DNA of 64,000 nt from Ariolimax columbianus (GCA_036924085.1 JAVGWX010000002.1:47238666-47302665), one strand, 5' to 3'. Shown: positions 22,570 through 33,010, numbered from the stretch's first letter. Notes: generated from the sequence alone by a model not told the origin. Made by a program: numbers and translations.

Positions 22570-22800
22570 GAATTTCTGTGAAGGGCTGAAGATGCAGCAC
22601 AGGGAATGAGCTGACAGCAGCCAGCTAACCATAAACAGGTTACACTAGTGTAGTGTGGTTAAAAGAATAGGAATCACAGCAGACAAATTTGGTACCTAAA
22701 AAGCCAACTGAAATGCGATGTGTTTGGCTGAAGGCGCAGATATAGTAATCTCGCTGTCAATTACGACACAACTTCCTTTTCAGGATGAACACCAAAGGAA
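22570..22800 (+). mobile_element. SINE family B2, decayed
   Basis: 'AATGAGCTGACAGCAGCCAG', 'TGTGTTTGGCTGAAGGCGCA' and 'TTTTCAGGATGAACACCAAA' align with 49860-50090 and the reverse of 56345-56640. Without the tail the insertion limits are unclear. 22800-23400 is intron with nothing else recognised. Confidence 0.5.
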
Positions 22801-23404
22801 AAGGAAGAATCTCTGTAAGAGAAATATAACTCTGTAAATATTTATCAAATGTAGGGTATGTAAGATGTTTGTGGGATTGAGAACATAGTGACATGTTTCT
22901 GAAGCTGATGGTTGTGATAGCTTCATATTGATGCATCATGTCATTTTTGCACCAGTAGAAGCATTGGGCCATCTCTGTAGTTGAATTCCTTGTAGGCAAT
23001 CTGTGCAAATGCATTTGTGTTCAAACAGTAGTGTTTGTTGTAGCACTTTATTTGAAATGGTAGGTTTCCAGTCCAAAGCATCTTATAACCCCACATAATC
23101 CACTAGTCGTGGGTTGTGAATGGGGCTGGCAACCTCATCATCCTACCTTAGACTAATCACTATATTCCACCTGTCCTAGCAAGTACTTCTTACTTTTTCT
23201 ATCTTTTATTCCTTTCACTGTGTGTTTTATTGTTTCCTACTCTCCTGATACCTTTTGGAGTTATAGATTATGGATTGCCAATTTATTTTAACACATTTTC
23301 TCACAGTATGTCCCAAGTCACATGCAATTGAGTTAGGCACATATCTTGCTAGTTTGCTTTTTGTTTTGGTTAAATGTTTAATTGGTATTCATTTTTCTCC
23401 CCAG

Positions 23405-23504
23405 AGCGATGATTTGTCCCTGCGAACAATGGCACAGCAAGTGATTGCAAATGCTGAATTGGAAAAAACATTGCCTTCATCTCATTCACCTGTTGATTCT
23501 TCTA
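23405..23504 (+). CDS. CNOT3: CNOT3 internal exon before the NOT region
   Basis: A 100-nt exon (acceptor TTCTCCCCAG, donor GTAAGT). It encodes SDDLSLRTMAQQVIANAELE and KTLPSSHSPVDSS, an amphipathic segment that replaces the 'LKSMAERAA' helix of vertebrate CNOT3. That helix belongs to the NAR region that contacts the CNOT1 SHD; this mapping is inferred from position. It ends with 1 nt of a split codon completed at 24724. Confidence 0.85.
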
Positions 23505-23682
23505 GTAAGTTATGTGTCAACAATTATATTATTGTTTATAAGTATTGAGACATATCTGTTATACCAGTGTTAAATGTTGTTTTGCATATTGAAGAATACT
23601 ACAGAGAAATTAATATTTGCAATTTTCTGAAACACTTTTTTTCCTCTAATAGTTTCCAACTAAACTTTTGCAAATATCTTCT

Positions 23683-23772
23683 TCTTCTTCCTCGTTCGTC
23701 TTCAGACCTCAACTTCAATGACTCTAACAAAGGCAGCAGTTGACTCAAGGCCCTGTATGCTGGTTACTTAGC
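23683..23772 (-). pseudogene. Short 3' end of the I-like LINE
   Basis: The + strand 'TTCTTCTTCTTCCTCGTTCG' then 'TCAGACCTCAACTTCAATG' parallels the 3' ends at 58720-58810 and 12525-12600 (TTC run, then 'GTCAGAC', then the antisense of the last ORF2 codons). Only about 90 bp remain. Confidence 0.45.
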
Positions 23773-24477
23773 CTTTATGACACTACATTAAAAACTGAGA
23801 CAATTTCCCCAGCAGCTACATTATTTTTTAGAGATTCACATTTTTCTAGGGTTGTTGATTTTGAGAGCCTGTAACTTTTTTTTTTGGCAGTCCGTTGATA
23901 TGATTTGTTTGTGAGTAGAGAAATAAATGAATAAAGATTTGTTGATTTTATTGTGTGTATGTTAGTTTCTAAGATACAAGAAGATGAAAGTGATAGTGTT
24001 GAAAAACAGCAGAAACACATAGATTCACCCTTGGTATTAAAAGAAAATGGACTATTGATGTTTACCGTAATGGCCTAATATCTGTCACTTTCGACTATAA
24101 ATGTAACTATTGTATCTACATAAACAAACTAAATGTATTTACCTCAGAAAAATCTGTTTAAGAAACTTTGCTTCATCATTCTCAATAATGTGTGAATCTT
24201 GAAATTGAAGCGAAAAACAACAAAAATCATTTCCAAAAGTCAAAAACAGATGTCAAAATCGTCATTGTTTGTACCTAACTGTAAGGACAGAAGTTGGAAC
24301 TCTCTATAATCAAATGAGCAGTTTTGTTCAGACTATTTCTACTTAATAGTTTTATTATATTTGACTTAGAATGGCCGTCATATGCAACACATCATAAGTC
24401 AGCTTGGATCGACCTTAGTTTTGTGATTTTCATGACATCAGTCGATTTGGATAGACATTAGTGTGGTAAAGGTTGGA
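23766..24477 (+). mobile_element. MITE family E copy with both ends
   Basis: The left end TTAGCCTTTATGACACTA is the inverted partner of the right end TAGTGTGGTAAAGG. The body has 'TTTTTCTAGGGTTGTTGATT', 'GAGAGCCTGTAAC', 'GAGAAATAAATGAATAAAG' and 'CATTCTCAATAATGTGTGAA', shared with 4-690 and 21549-22365. About 710 bp, non-coding. Confidence 0.6.
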
Positions 24478-24723
24478 ATACTAGAAATTTGTGTTTTGGC
24501 TTTTCAGATGTTATCTTGTACTGCTGTGAATTAGTCCCTGATGTAAGACCTTTGGTTGTAAAGTTGTTTTTGTGTCCATCCTTGTATAAATTTATACTTG
24601 ATTTTGTGTCCATCGTTGTACATATTTATACTTGTTTTTGTCATTATCAACATAGATTTGATATAGATAAATAAATGTTATTAATTTTCATTCGTTGCAA
24701 ACATATTGTCTCTCTTTCCTCAG

Positions 24724-25015
24724 GTGTGTACAATAATTCTTCTTCACAAGCACCCTCACAACCCACCGCACCTTCATCGTCAGAGCAGTGTTCAGTCAGT
24801 TTATCAGAACAGCAGCTGTCAACACAGTTGCCGCAGCAACAACAGCAACAACTACTGCCTCTAACTCCGCAGACCAACACTATCCACTTAAATCCTCTGT
24901 TAGGAATGGTACCATTAGGACCAGCACTGCTAACAAAGGAGCAGCACTATCAGTCAGCTATGGTAGATGCAACCTACCACCACCTTCCACACCCTTCAGA
25001 TTCTGAACGAATGAG
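24724..25015 (+). CDS. CNOT3: CNOT3 exon: Gln-rich linker and start of the conserved C-terminus
   Basis: A 292-nt exon (acceptor CTTTCCTCAG, donor GTTTGT). After a Ser/Gln-rich start ([17 protein letters not shown]) it encodes [20 protein letters not shown] and then '[14 protein letters not shown]'. This is the strongly conserved entry to the NOT box: vertebrate CNOT3 has [22 protein letters not shown]. It ends with 2 nt of the Arg codon completed at 28599. Antisense Cys-rich open frames here are shadows of the Gln tract. Confidence 0.97.
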
Positions 25016-25189
25016 GTTTGTCATTATTTACCTAACTGGCTTGTCATATCTTTGTGAATTGACTTAGTTGCTCCTCTTCTACCATGGGATGATGAGGACT
25101 TCATTTCTTTTTCTTGTGGCTTATCGTTTCTACAGGATGGTGTAGCCAGCCCTATGTCCAGTCTCTGTCAAGTTTCAAATTAACTCTCT

Positions 25190-25806
25190 ACAGTCTGGCT
25201 GAATTTGGTGCAGTCTGAGGCAAGTGCCGCAACTCTGTACGCCAAATAGTTTTTTCTTTCAAAATAAAATAAATATATATTAAACAAATTTAGCTACAAT
25301 TATGATCTAAGGACACATAATTAAATTATCTGTGACATGAAGAATTCATAATAAAAATATATATTAGTGTGAAATTAATGTGGAGGGGGAAAAGCACAAT
25401 TTTTTTCTTTACTCAGCACATGTGTTGAAATTGTTGCCTTCTAAAGCAGTACTGCTTTCACTGTTCTCAGTTTCAAAGTCAGAATCTAAATCGAACTTGT
25501 ATTGAATATCTACATGTAATTTAATTCATGATCATTGGCCTGATCAAATAATAAGTAATTTCTCGGCTATTGTAGTTCTATTTCTGTTGTGCAGAATGTG
25601 ACGAGCTTAAAAATTAACCACATTTGTAAATATGAGTCTGATAGAAATAACTTAAATGAACGCTGTTTACACGCCGGACATTCCATTATATTTCAGTTCA
25701 GTCTAAATAGGTAACTGGGGGATTTGAACAAAACAGTTTTGACATCAGATTGAAACTGATGCTTTTGCACCTCTGATCCCTACAGAATTCGACTGTGAAG
25801 TGTTAA
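25190..25806 (+). mobile_element. MITE family D, complete copy
   Basis: TTAACTCTCTACAGTC at the left is the inverted partner of GACTGTGAAGTGTTAA at the right, so TTAA bounds both sides of a 617 bp element. It shares 'CAAATAGTTTTTTCTTTCAA', 'GCTACAATTATGATCTAA' and 'ATTCATAATAAAAA' with other D copies. Non-coding, in a CNOT3 intron. From 25807 to 26480 only intron is seen, with a G run near 25960. Confidence 0.75.
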
Positions 25807-26487
25807 TATATAAGGAACTGAGTAATACCTGTAATGGGTGAAATACAAACCAGTTTAGACAGCATTTTTACATGAGAACAGTGACTGGCTGTTCTACCTA
25901 AGTAGGCTTTTTGTCAAAACTGGTCATAAAAGAACAACTGAAACAGTCAGCTAGTTTGGGGGGGGGGGGGGAAGAGGACAGAGAAGAGATGACACTCACT
26001 GTTGACTGGCTGCTAACAAAGTGGTTGAAACTTGTATGTGTTGGGATCCTTGAACAAGCAAGGTCATACCCTATGGGATGTTAGCTCAATAAACAACACA
26101 ATACAACGGACTCTGTTTTAGGAAACAATAATAAATTGTATTATCCTGTTTTGTCAGCTAATTCATTTCATAAAGGCCTATTTAAGCTGAAATACTTGGT
26201 TACTGTTTTACTATTTTAATTGAAAACTACCTTGTATTTTAAACCTTATTTGCATTCTTAGCCATTTTATTATATCATATTTTTTAAATATAGTTTCAAA
26301 TTAATGAATATTGCCTAGGCAACACTGCATTGTTTGTATGTATGTTGACAACAGCTAAAAGTGAGATATCTGACACCTGATGGTCAAATGTAGAAAATCT
26401 GTGTCAAAGCACTTTGTATGCTCATGCAGTGGTAATTTATTTATTTTCAGCAGTTTGATTTAAATTGATGTTACAGATATATATATA

Positions 26488-27739
26488 CGAAGTGTGTTCA
26501 AAAATTATCCGACCTTTGTTCTAGGAAAGTGCAATAACTCAACTGGGGGTTGTTTTTTTTTTTTTGCGTTCGCCTTATTTATCTATTCCCCAAGGCGTGT
26601 GTGCGTTACACTGTGGTTTTTATTTTGCGCCTGTCGGCCCAGTGCATCCGACTTCAGCATGCATTTTATGTAAGGGTCTGCTTCCTCCTGCATTTTCTAA
26701 GGGTTTGCTTCCCCGGGGTAACGGCCGGTGCTGTGATGGGGATCGAACCCAGCACCTTCTGGTTGTGAGCCGTGCCACTTAACCATTAGGCCACGCCGTC
26801 CCCTAACTGGGGGTTTGAAACCCCTAATTCCCTTCAAAGTACTCTCCTTAGAACTTCATACACTTCTTCCAGCTGCCCGCCATTGTTGGAAGCATTTCAG
26901 GAAGGCCTCTTTGGGAATAGGGTGCAGCTGGGTCGTCACATTCGGCATATCTTCTTGTGACTTGGGGAACAGCCAAAAATTGCAAGGAGCAAGGATGATG
27001 TCTCCACTGTGACATCTGCAGCTTGGTTTCTGGGTCGCACCCATAAACTTACGACTCATCATCAGTGTTCAGGAAGTTGGGGTCACCATTTGGGCAGTCC
27101 AGCATGTTCTGTGAGACTTCCAGACAGAGTTGCTTCTGCTCCATTATTAGCAGCTTCAACACGAATTTCATGGACACTGTTTACATAGCCAAATCCTCAT
27201 TTCAAAATGAAGTGTGCTGAGCCAATGCTTACTCCCACCTCATCCGCAAGTTCTTGGATTGAGACAGAACGGTTCTGTAGGACCATGGTCAGTACTTAGT
27301 CAATGACTTCATCATTTCGGCTTGTTGATATCCAACTGAAATGTGATCCGCTCTCCACCGATGTACGGCCATCTTTGAAGCGATTGTACCACTCCTTAAT
27401 TTGTGAATTTATGTGATGCTCATAGCATTGTCACCGAAAGCCTGTTGAATCTTCCAAATGGTTTCCACTTGAGTATCGCCTAGTTTTTTTGCAAAATTTG
27501 ATGCAACACCGCTGCTTAATTCTTTCTGTCATTTTGTGGAGAATGAAATCCCGACAGGTGTTCACTACACTCAGCACTTAAAGGCTGACTGCCAGCAACT
27601 GATGCAATCTGTGGGCGAAAATTAATTCACGCAGTGGCATGACAGTCCCCTATATGTCCCTACTGAGGAACAACACCCATGCTTCATTTGTTTCCGCAGA
27701 AATAAAAACAAAAGTTGAATACATTTCTTACACACCTCA
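26488..27739 (-). mobile_element. Mariner-type transposon, inactive, carrying a SINE
   Basis: Ends CGAAGTGTGTTCAAAAATTA and a decayed inverted mate ..TTCTTACACACCTCA. The - strand holds a broken transposase: 'RIKQRCCIKFCKK', 'QIKEWYNRFKDGRTSVES', 'SRNDEVIDYVLTMVLQNRSV', 'IQELADEVGVSIGSAH' (HTH region), and near the left end 'PKEAFLKCFQQW'. The catalytic DD(34)D core is largely lost. SINE family A at 26552-26804 interrupts it. The fragment at 35529-36130 keeps other parts of a related transposase. Confidence 0.85.
26552..26804 (-). mobile_element. SINE family A (tRNA-headed) inside a mariner element
   Basis: On the - strand: a tRNA-like head with A box TGGCCTAATGG and B box GGTTCGATCCC, the 'CAGCACCGGCCGTTACCCCG' block, the central domain 'GAAGTCGGATGCACTGGGCC', and 'GGAATAGATAAATAAGGCGA' before an oligo(A) tail. 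The direct repeat AACTGGGGGTT at 26541-26551 and 26805-26815 is the target duplication. Confidence 0.92.
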
Positions 27740-27752
27740 AACACACCTACAT

Positions 27753-28323
27753 ATATACAGGACATTTCATACTGATTTGAACGATTTCAGCTTGCTATAT
27801 TTGATTCATAAATTGTCAAATTAAGATGTAATTTCACACATATATAATGTATCTAAGTTCAGTTGCCAATGGTTATCCCAAAGTTACCTCACAAATGTTC
27901 AAATGTGAGCGTCTTTTGTTACTCTACAAATGTCAGTGCGGTAATCTAACTCCATCCAGATGCGTTGCAGCATGTTTTCATAAATGGTTTGTACTGCAGA
28001 GGTAATGTGATCTTGCAGTTCTCACACATCTTGGAGGAGTGGTGGTTTGTAAACAGTGTCTTTAACATACCCCATAAAAAAAGTCACATGATGTAAGATT
28101 TGGTGACCAGTGTAGAAGATGTTGATCACTGTTACTTACACGCCCTATCCATCGATGTGATAGTCTCTCATTAAGGATGTTCCTTAATGGCAGATAACCA
28201 TTGGCAATTGAACTTGGATAGCTATATTACATATGTGTGAAATTACATCTTAATTTGACAATTTATGAATAAAATATAACAAGCTGAAATCGTTCAAATC
28301 ATTTTGAAATGCCATGTGTATAA
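27753..28323 (-). mobile_element. Mariner/Tc1-type element with about 125 bp inverted repeats
   Basis: The left 27755-27880 ('GAACGATTTCAGCTTGCTAT', 'AAATTGTCAAATTAAGATGT') is repeated inverted at 28200-28320, bordered by TA-rich sequence. The - strand centre encodes a decayed transposase C-terminus: 'LTSCDFFLWGYVKDTVYKPP', 'LQDVRELQDHITSAVQTIYE', 'NMLQRIWMELDYRTDICRVT'. The upstream catalytic part is deleted, so it is non-autonomous. Confidence 0.85.
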
Positions 28324-28490
28324 TATATATGTAAGCTATGACTCGCTGGCTGCTGTCAGCTCATTCACTGTTCACATTGTTCGATCCTGAAATAATTTTT
28401 AACATCACTAGTAGACAAATTTTAAGCAGAACAAAAAAAAATGAAATAGCAGGCTTAAGATAGAGAGCATTTTGCTTAGGAATGACTTGA

Positions 28491-28610
28491 AATGATGCAT
28501 CCAGCTTAATAATGTTTGTGTCACGTGTTTGTATTTTGTTTCAGACACTTCTTGCCAGCTGTATAATGTTTGTGTCATGTGTTTGTATTTTGTTTCAGAC
28601 ACTTCTTGCC
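28491..28610 (+). repeat. 54 bp tandem duplication covering a CNOT3 3' splice site
   Basis: The segment with GTTTGTGTCA(C/T)GTGTTTGT, ATTTTGTTTCAG and the exon start ACACTTCTTGCC occurs twice, offset by 54 bp: AG sites at 28543-28544 and 28597-28598. Only one base differs across most of the copy. The downstream acceptor gives the conserved protein. The upstream one reads CACTTCTTGCCAGCTGTATAA, an in-frame stop. Confidence 0.95.
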
Positions 28611-28731
28611 TCGCAATCCATGTCCTACACCATCGTACTACCCGTCAGCTTCATTTCCTCATGCAGATACTGTTGAATTTTATCAACGGTGTGGCACAGA
28701 AACGCTTTTCTTCATATTTTATTATATGGAG
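28599..28731 (+). CDS. CNOT3: CNOT3 NOT-box exon (LPRNPCPTP..)
   Basis: A 133-nt exon, donor GTAAGC. It encodes (R)[39 protein letters not shown] and FYYME, nearly the same as vertebrate [37 protein letters not shown]. This is the start of the NOT box, the fold that dimerises with the CNOT2 NOT box and docks on CNOT1. The acceptor at 28598 was chosen because only it keeps the frame; an identical acceptor lies 54 bp upstream. Phase is 0 at its end. Confidence 0.98.
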
Positions 28732-28734
28732 GTA

Positions 28735-29630
28735 AGCTCATATGGAACAACCATCTTCATTAATAAAAATCTTGACTTGTATAACTGTCCAGGAAAACCA
28801 TCTGATTAAAGACCATAATATGACAACTGGTGGTTAATGAAAAAATAGTTTGTATGGTTTTATTTATAAGCTGTGTAGAAGAATCTCATAACTATTTTTA
28901 GAGCATCTAATGCTTTACCTTCAGATGAATCTGTTAGGATTGTTTTACGGATACAATTATCTGACTATTTAGAAGTACTGCACTATTTATTAAAGACATT
29001 TTAACATGATAGTCATTTAGATGCAGAATCGACCAAATCGGAGAATAGAATTGTTTCCGTCTAATTAATATACATCAAACAAAGGGATTGGACGATTATG
29101 AGAAGTTGACAGTGTTTTGTTTAGGTACTTTGAAGCTGTTTTTTTCTTTACAATGTATATGGTTGGGCCGATGAGGCCTTCTGTCAAGAAGGGCGTACTT
29201 GATAAATGTATGAAATCTGGTTAGTTGAATATTCAAATCGTTGTGCCTCCTTTTACAATATCCTCCTAACTACATGATCAATTTTAGAAAGAGCATAAAT
29301 GCGATTATGGCTAGGCCGAAACAGCAGCTGTGATCCAGTAATTATTGTGCACTTATTTATGCTGGCTAATTACCTGTAGCCAAAAGTAAGATGGCACTGT
29401 GCCTGTTTGTATTGTACACTTCATTTTGATAATGGCTTGAATGATTAGTCACTCCAATTTATCCATAAGGTGTAGAAGTGTTTTTCCTTTTGATTGGCTT
29501 TTGACAGACTCTGGTAGTTGGCCGCATGCTCAACCCTCTTCAACGACATTCCTGCTGACAATTTGCAGTGTTACTATTCACTTGCACTCCAGGTCCAGTG
29601 TCACAGTGTCACGTTGTGCATATAGATAAT
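28735..29630 (+). other. CNOT3 intron, no recognisable feature
   Basis: No convincing coding or repeat signal beyond short AT-rich tracts was seen before the Penelope-like element. Confidence 0.5.
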
Positions 29631-29631
29631 A

Positions 29632-31626
29632 GTGTTCACTGTGTCTGTCATAAAACATCCCATAATATATGTGTGCCTGTATGACTACTCTTCAACGAAA
29701 AATCTATATAATTTTGTTCAATTCAGCTTTTGTCACAGCCTTTTATTTAGGATCCAAAACAATCCCAACTCTTGCTCTTTTCCTGACCCCGATGACCCTT
29801 TCTCCAGCTATTCCCATCGTAAATCTGACTGGACTCCTCCTCCTGGCCGATCCCGTGCCTTAGACCTCTATATTAAAACTACTCTTCGCGATATCAAGGC
29901 CTACTGCCCTCGGCGCTTGCGTTATTCGAACATTTCCCATACCGAGGCTTGTGCTCTGGCTAGCCTTAGTCGGCGTAGGGATCTCGTGATTAAACCTGCT
30001 GATAAGGGGGGAGCAGTGGTGGTTTGGCGCAAGGATTTATATGTTCAGGAGGGCAGTCTTCAACTATCTGATCCTTCTTTCTATATACCGCGCGCCGATG
30101 ATGCCACTGTCCGTTTTAACAAGGAGGTCTCTACCACCATCCTTGATATGACCAAACGACATCTCCTCCCGAAGAGCGCTACAAACCTCCGAATCTTTGA
30201 CAGTTGTCTGGGTAAGCCTTCTTTCTACATGCTGCCTAAAATTCATAAGCCCGACAACCCAGGTCGCCCTATTGTCTCTGCCTGTTCCTGTCCCACCGAA
30301 CTGGTATCAGACTTCCTGGATAGTGTCTTCCAACCTATGGTGGAGAGTCTTCCCACATTTCTTAAGGACACCAACCACGCCTTAACCACTTTCTCTACCA
30401 TTGTCCTCTCCCCTGACCATACCTATCGTCTCTTCCTACTTGATGTCTGTTCACTGTACACCTCGATCCCCCACTCTGATGGTTTATTGGCCCTCCGTTT
30501 CTTCCTTGACCGAAGGGTTAACCCATCCATCTCCACGTCTGCCATCGTCCGTCTAGCAGAACTCGTTCTTACTCTCAATACCTTTGAATTCAATGGCCAG
30601 TTCTTCGACCAGATCAGCGGTGTGGCTATGGGCACCAGAATGGGCCCCAGCTACGCATGCCTGTTCATGGGTCACCTGGAACACTTGATCTGGCTTCAAT
30701 TCCAGGGCCCCTTTCCTTTGATGTATTATCGATACATCGACGATGGGATTGGTATGACTGGCATGTCGGAGAAGGATCTCCTCAACTTTATCGACTTTGT
30801 CAACGACTTCCATCCCTCGATCAAGTTCACGTCTGACATTTCCCTCACGTCTGTCCACTTTCTGGACATCACTGTCTCTATCTGCCCTTCAGGCCTCTCC
30901 ACCACTGTCTACTACAAACCCACTGACGCTCACAACTACCTCCTCTACACTTCCTCCCATCCCCTATCCTGCCGCGATTCGCTTCCTTTCTCCCAACTCT
31001 TCCGCCTCCGACGCCTATGTCAGGATGACGACGACTTCTTTCTCAGGGCCCACGAGATGCTTGACTTCTTCCGCAAGCGACTCTACCCTGAGACCACTCT
31101 CTCCTCCGCTCTTCAGCGGGTTCTTCTTATCTCCCGCCAAGACTCCCTCACTCCCACCCGCCGTCCTCCCTCTGACCGTGTGAAACTCGTCCTCACCTAT
31201 CACCCTCACAGCGTCTCTGTCCGGGATATCCTATTCCGCCATCTCCCTATCCTTCACTCTGATCCTGCCACTCGCGAAGTTTTTCCCGATCCTCCCCTTG
31301 TCGCCTACAAGCGTGACAGGAACCTGAGGGACTTGCTGGTCAGTAGTCGCCTACACACCAGCCATCATAGCCTCCCAGGCACCAGGCCGTGCAAAAATAC
31401 ACGTGGCTGTGTTACCTGCCCCCCGCCTCCCCCATTCTTCCATCAGTTCTCTTCCCCTCTCTCTTATATCAATATCCCGCCCTCCCGGCTTATATTGCCT
31501 TCTCATTGTTCTCCTATCTGGACCACTATTTGGCCACGCTTGGCTTATCAGGCATATTCCGCCACTTTTTGTTTGACCGCTCCTATTTCAGTTTCTATCG
31601 AGTACTTGGCACGACCGGTCGCTTAG
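29632..31626 (+). CDS. Penelope-like element reverse transcriptase, open frame intact
   Basis: 664 codons without a stop. Penelope-type RT signatures by residue: KPADKGGAVVVW 121-132, PSFYMLPKIHKP 196-207 and GRPIVS 211-216; LDVCSLYTSIP 270-280 (catalytic Asp271), GVAMGTRMGPSYAC 330-343, YRYIDDG 366-372 (catalytic Asp370/371), TVYYKPTDAHNYLLYTSSHP 425-444. A Cys-containing tail (CKNTRGCVTC, 587-596) follows. Such enzymes prime reverse transcription at chromosomal ends or breaks. Canonical elements carry a C-terminal GIY-YIG endonuclease; after residue 600 the frame becomes Pro/Leu/Ser-rich and I see no GIY-YIG motif in any frame. The first 40 residues are probably not native. It lies in the CNOT3 intron, sense orientation. 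Confidence 0.9.
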   Translation: MFTVSVIKHPIIYVCLYDYSSTKNLYNFVQFSFCHSLLFRIQNNPNSCSFPDPDDPFSSYSHRKSDWTPPPGRSRALDLYIKTTLRDIKAYCPRRLRYSNISHTEACALASLSRRRDLVIKPADKGGAVVVWRKDLYVQEGSLQLSDPSFYIPRADDATVRFNKEVSTTILDMTKRHLLPKSATNLRIFDSCLGKPSFYMLPKIHKPDNPGRPIVSACSCPTELVSDFLDSVFQPMVESLPTFLKDTNHALTTFSTIVLSPDHTYRLFLLDVCSLYTSIPHSDGLLALRFFLDRRVNPSISTSAIVRLAELVLTLNTFEFNGQFFDQISGVAMGTRMGPSYACLFMGHLEHLIWLQFQGPFPLMYYRYIDDGIGMTGMSEKDLLNFIDFVNDFHPSIKFTSDISLTSVHFLDITVSICPSGLSTTVYYKPTDAHNYLLYTSSHPLSCRDSLPFSQLFRLRRLCQDDDDFFLRAHEMLDFFRKRLYPETTLSSALQRVLLISRQDSLTPTRRPPSDRVKLVLTYHPHSVSVRDILFRHLPILHSDPATREVFPDPPLVAYKRDRNLRDLLVSSRLHTSHHSLPGTRPCKNTRGCVTCPPPPPFFHQFSSPLSYINIPPSRLILPSHCSPIWTTIWPRLAYQAYSATFCLTAPISVSIEYLARPVA

Positions 31627-31795
31627 ACAGAAAGCGTCTCCCACCTGAAACAGATGAGTTGACCATTTTTTCTTATATGTTGATTTGTTAGTTCAGTGTT
31701 GTTGTCCCTGATGAAGGCCTATTGGTCGTAACGTAGGTTTTGTTTGTGTTCTCGTCTCGGTGCGGTATCTGACCATACCCATTTTTAAATTTTGA
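29632..31795 (+). mobile_element. Penelope-like element (PLE), approximate extent
   Basis: Coding similarity starts near 29745 and ends near 31430. The tail to about 31795 contains 'GATGAAGGCCTATTGGTCGT' and 'AACGTAGGTTTTGTTTGTGT', resembling PLE 3' ends. A short, similar string near 39595-39660 ('GATGTAGGTTTAGTTTGTGT') may be another PLE 3' relic. GC content is clearly higher than in the surrounding intron, which points to a young insertion. True terminal repeats were not identified. Confidence 0.75.
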
Positions 31796-32109
31796 TTAAG
31801 CTCAACCGTAATCAACTTTTACTAGTTTTTTTTCATGTTTTTTTCCCTTTATTTAGGATCTAACTTCAAAATATCAGTATGTTTTTGTGAAAATGGTAAG
31901 TTTGCTCTTCTTGATTGGGAAGGCCTGTTGTGTGTAAAAAAGTTGTTACTTTTATATATGACTAAAGTAAGCTGGAAGGAGAATATGAAAGTGAATTTAT
32001 TTTTTAATATGTTTGACTTGACTTGGTCAATCCATGAAGTGCACAAGGTCTTTTCTTTGAACACACATTTTTTATTAAACTTTAAACAAATGTTGCTTAT
32101 AGTTTTTAC

Positions 32110-32195
32110 AGAATGGGATAACCAGGCCCATGTTCAACTTTCATTAGTCTCCTTTTAGGACATGCCTGGTAATTTGGTCTTACTATCTGTACTCC
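32110..32195 (-). repeat. SINE-like family F fragment
   Basis: 'TTTCATTAGTCTCCTTTTAG' then 'GACATGCCTGG' match the family F block. Confidence 0.45.
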
Positions 32196-32689
32196 TATTT
32201 AAGACCCTGTAACACATAGATACTTCAAGATTTTTCTGATAGAAATCCAACAAAGCTTTCATATGAACAATGTGATCCAACCTTGAAAGCAGTAAAGGTT
32301 TCAATGTTTTGTCAATAGTCTGGACCAGATTTCCAATTTTGCCTTTCCTATCTTGCACACATTTCAGTGTCAGTAGTGCTCATTATAACGCAGACTCCAA
32401 AAGAATAATATTTTAAATAATAACAATTTATCTATCTTCAGTCCACTTGTGTCGTTAGACGTCGTGGGGGAGGTGTGACCTCCTTTATTCCATATTTTTT
32501 TTGGCGGAAATTTACTGTTGCCTTTTTAGGTCAATTCCAGTATCTGTTACCAACCGTTATGAATATATGATCGTCAATTTTTGGGACTGGTAGTGGGGGA
32601 AGCATAAATTAGAGTAAAGTAGACCTGCAGTCTATCATGCGCCATCTATGCCACTCTGCTAACCACATAACCAAGACCTGATAGTATAG

Positions 32690-33010
32690 CCATTTAGTCT
32701 TCTTTTTACGACATATTCTCTGTGGTGGGAGAATCCCTAGAATAATTTGAGCGGACTTTGAACTTGAATTTTACCTGAGCATCGGCTGCTAGGCCTACTC
32801 TTCAATTTCCAACTGCCAAGGAATTTTAACGTGCGTGTACTGCACACAGGTGTCTAATCGCACTACTCAGAGATAAGGGAAAATTTTTACTCATTGATCC
32901 ACGTGAAAAAATATTGGTCTGTTCTGTGATTTGAACCTGAGACCTCCAGCACCGATACAAACACCTTACGTCGAGACCGCTGAAGAACACAAAATACACA
33001 TCTGTATAAG
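32690..33010 (-). mobile_element. Possible tRNA-like SINE, decayed
   Basis: On the - strand 'GGTGCTGGAGGTCTCAGGTT' followed by CAAATCACAG gives a B-box-like GGTTCAAATCA; upstream AGCGGTCTCGACGTAAGG may be the head. The downstream part is unlike families A-C. Only one copy was seen. Confidence 0.3.

Noticed and set aside
24647..24880. Cys/Ser-rich 77-codon open frame on the - strand
   Set aside because: It is antisense to the conserved CNOT3 exon with its CAG/CAA tract; the Cys run mirrors the Gln codons.
28529..28809. Plus-strand open frame across the first acceptor copy
   Set aside because: It reads through intron sequence; the conserved NOT-box peptide starts only after the second acceptor.
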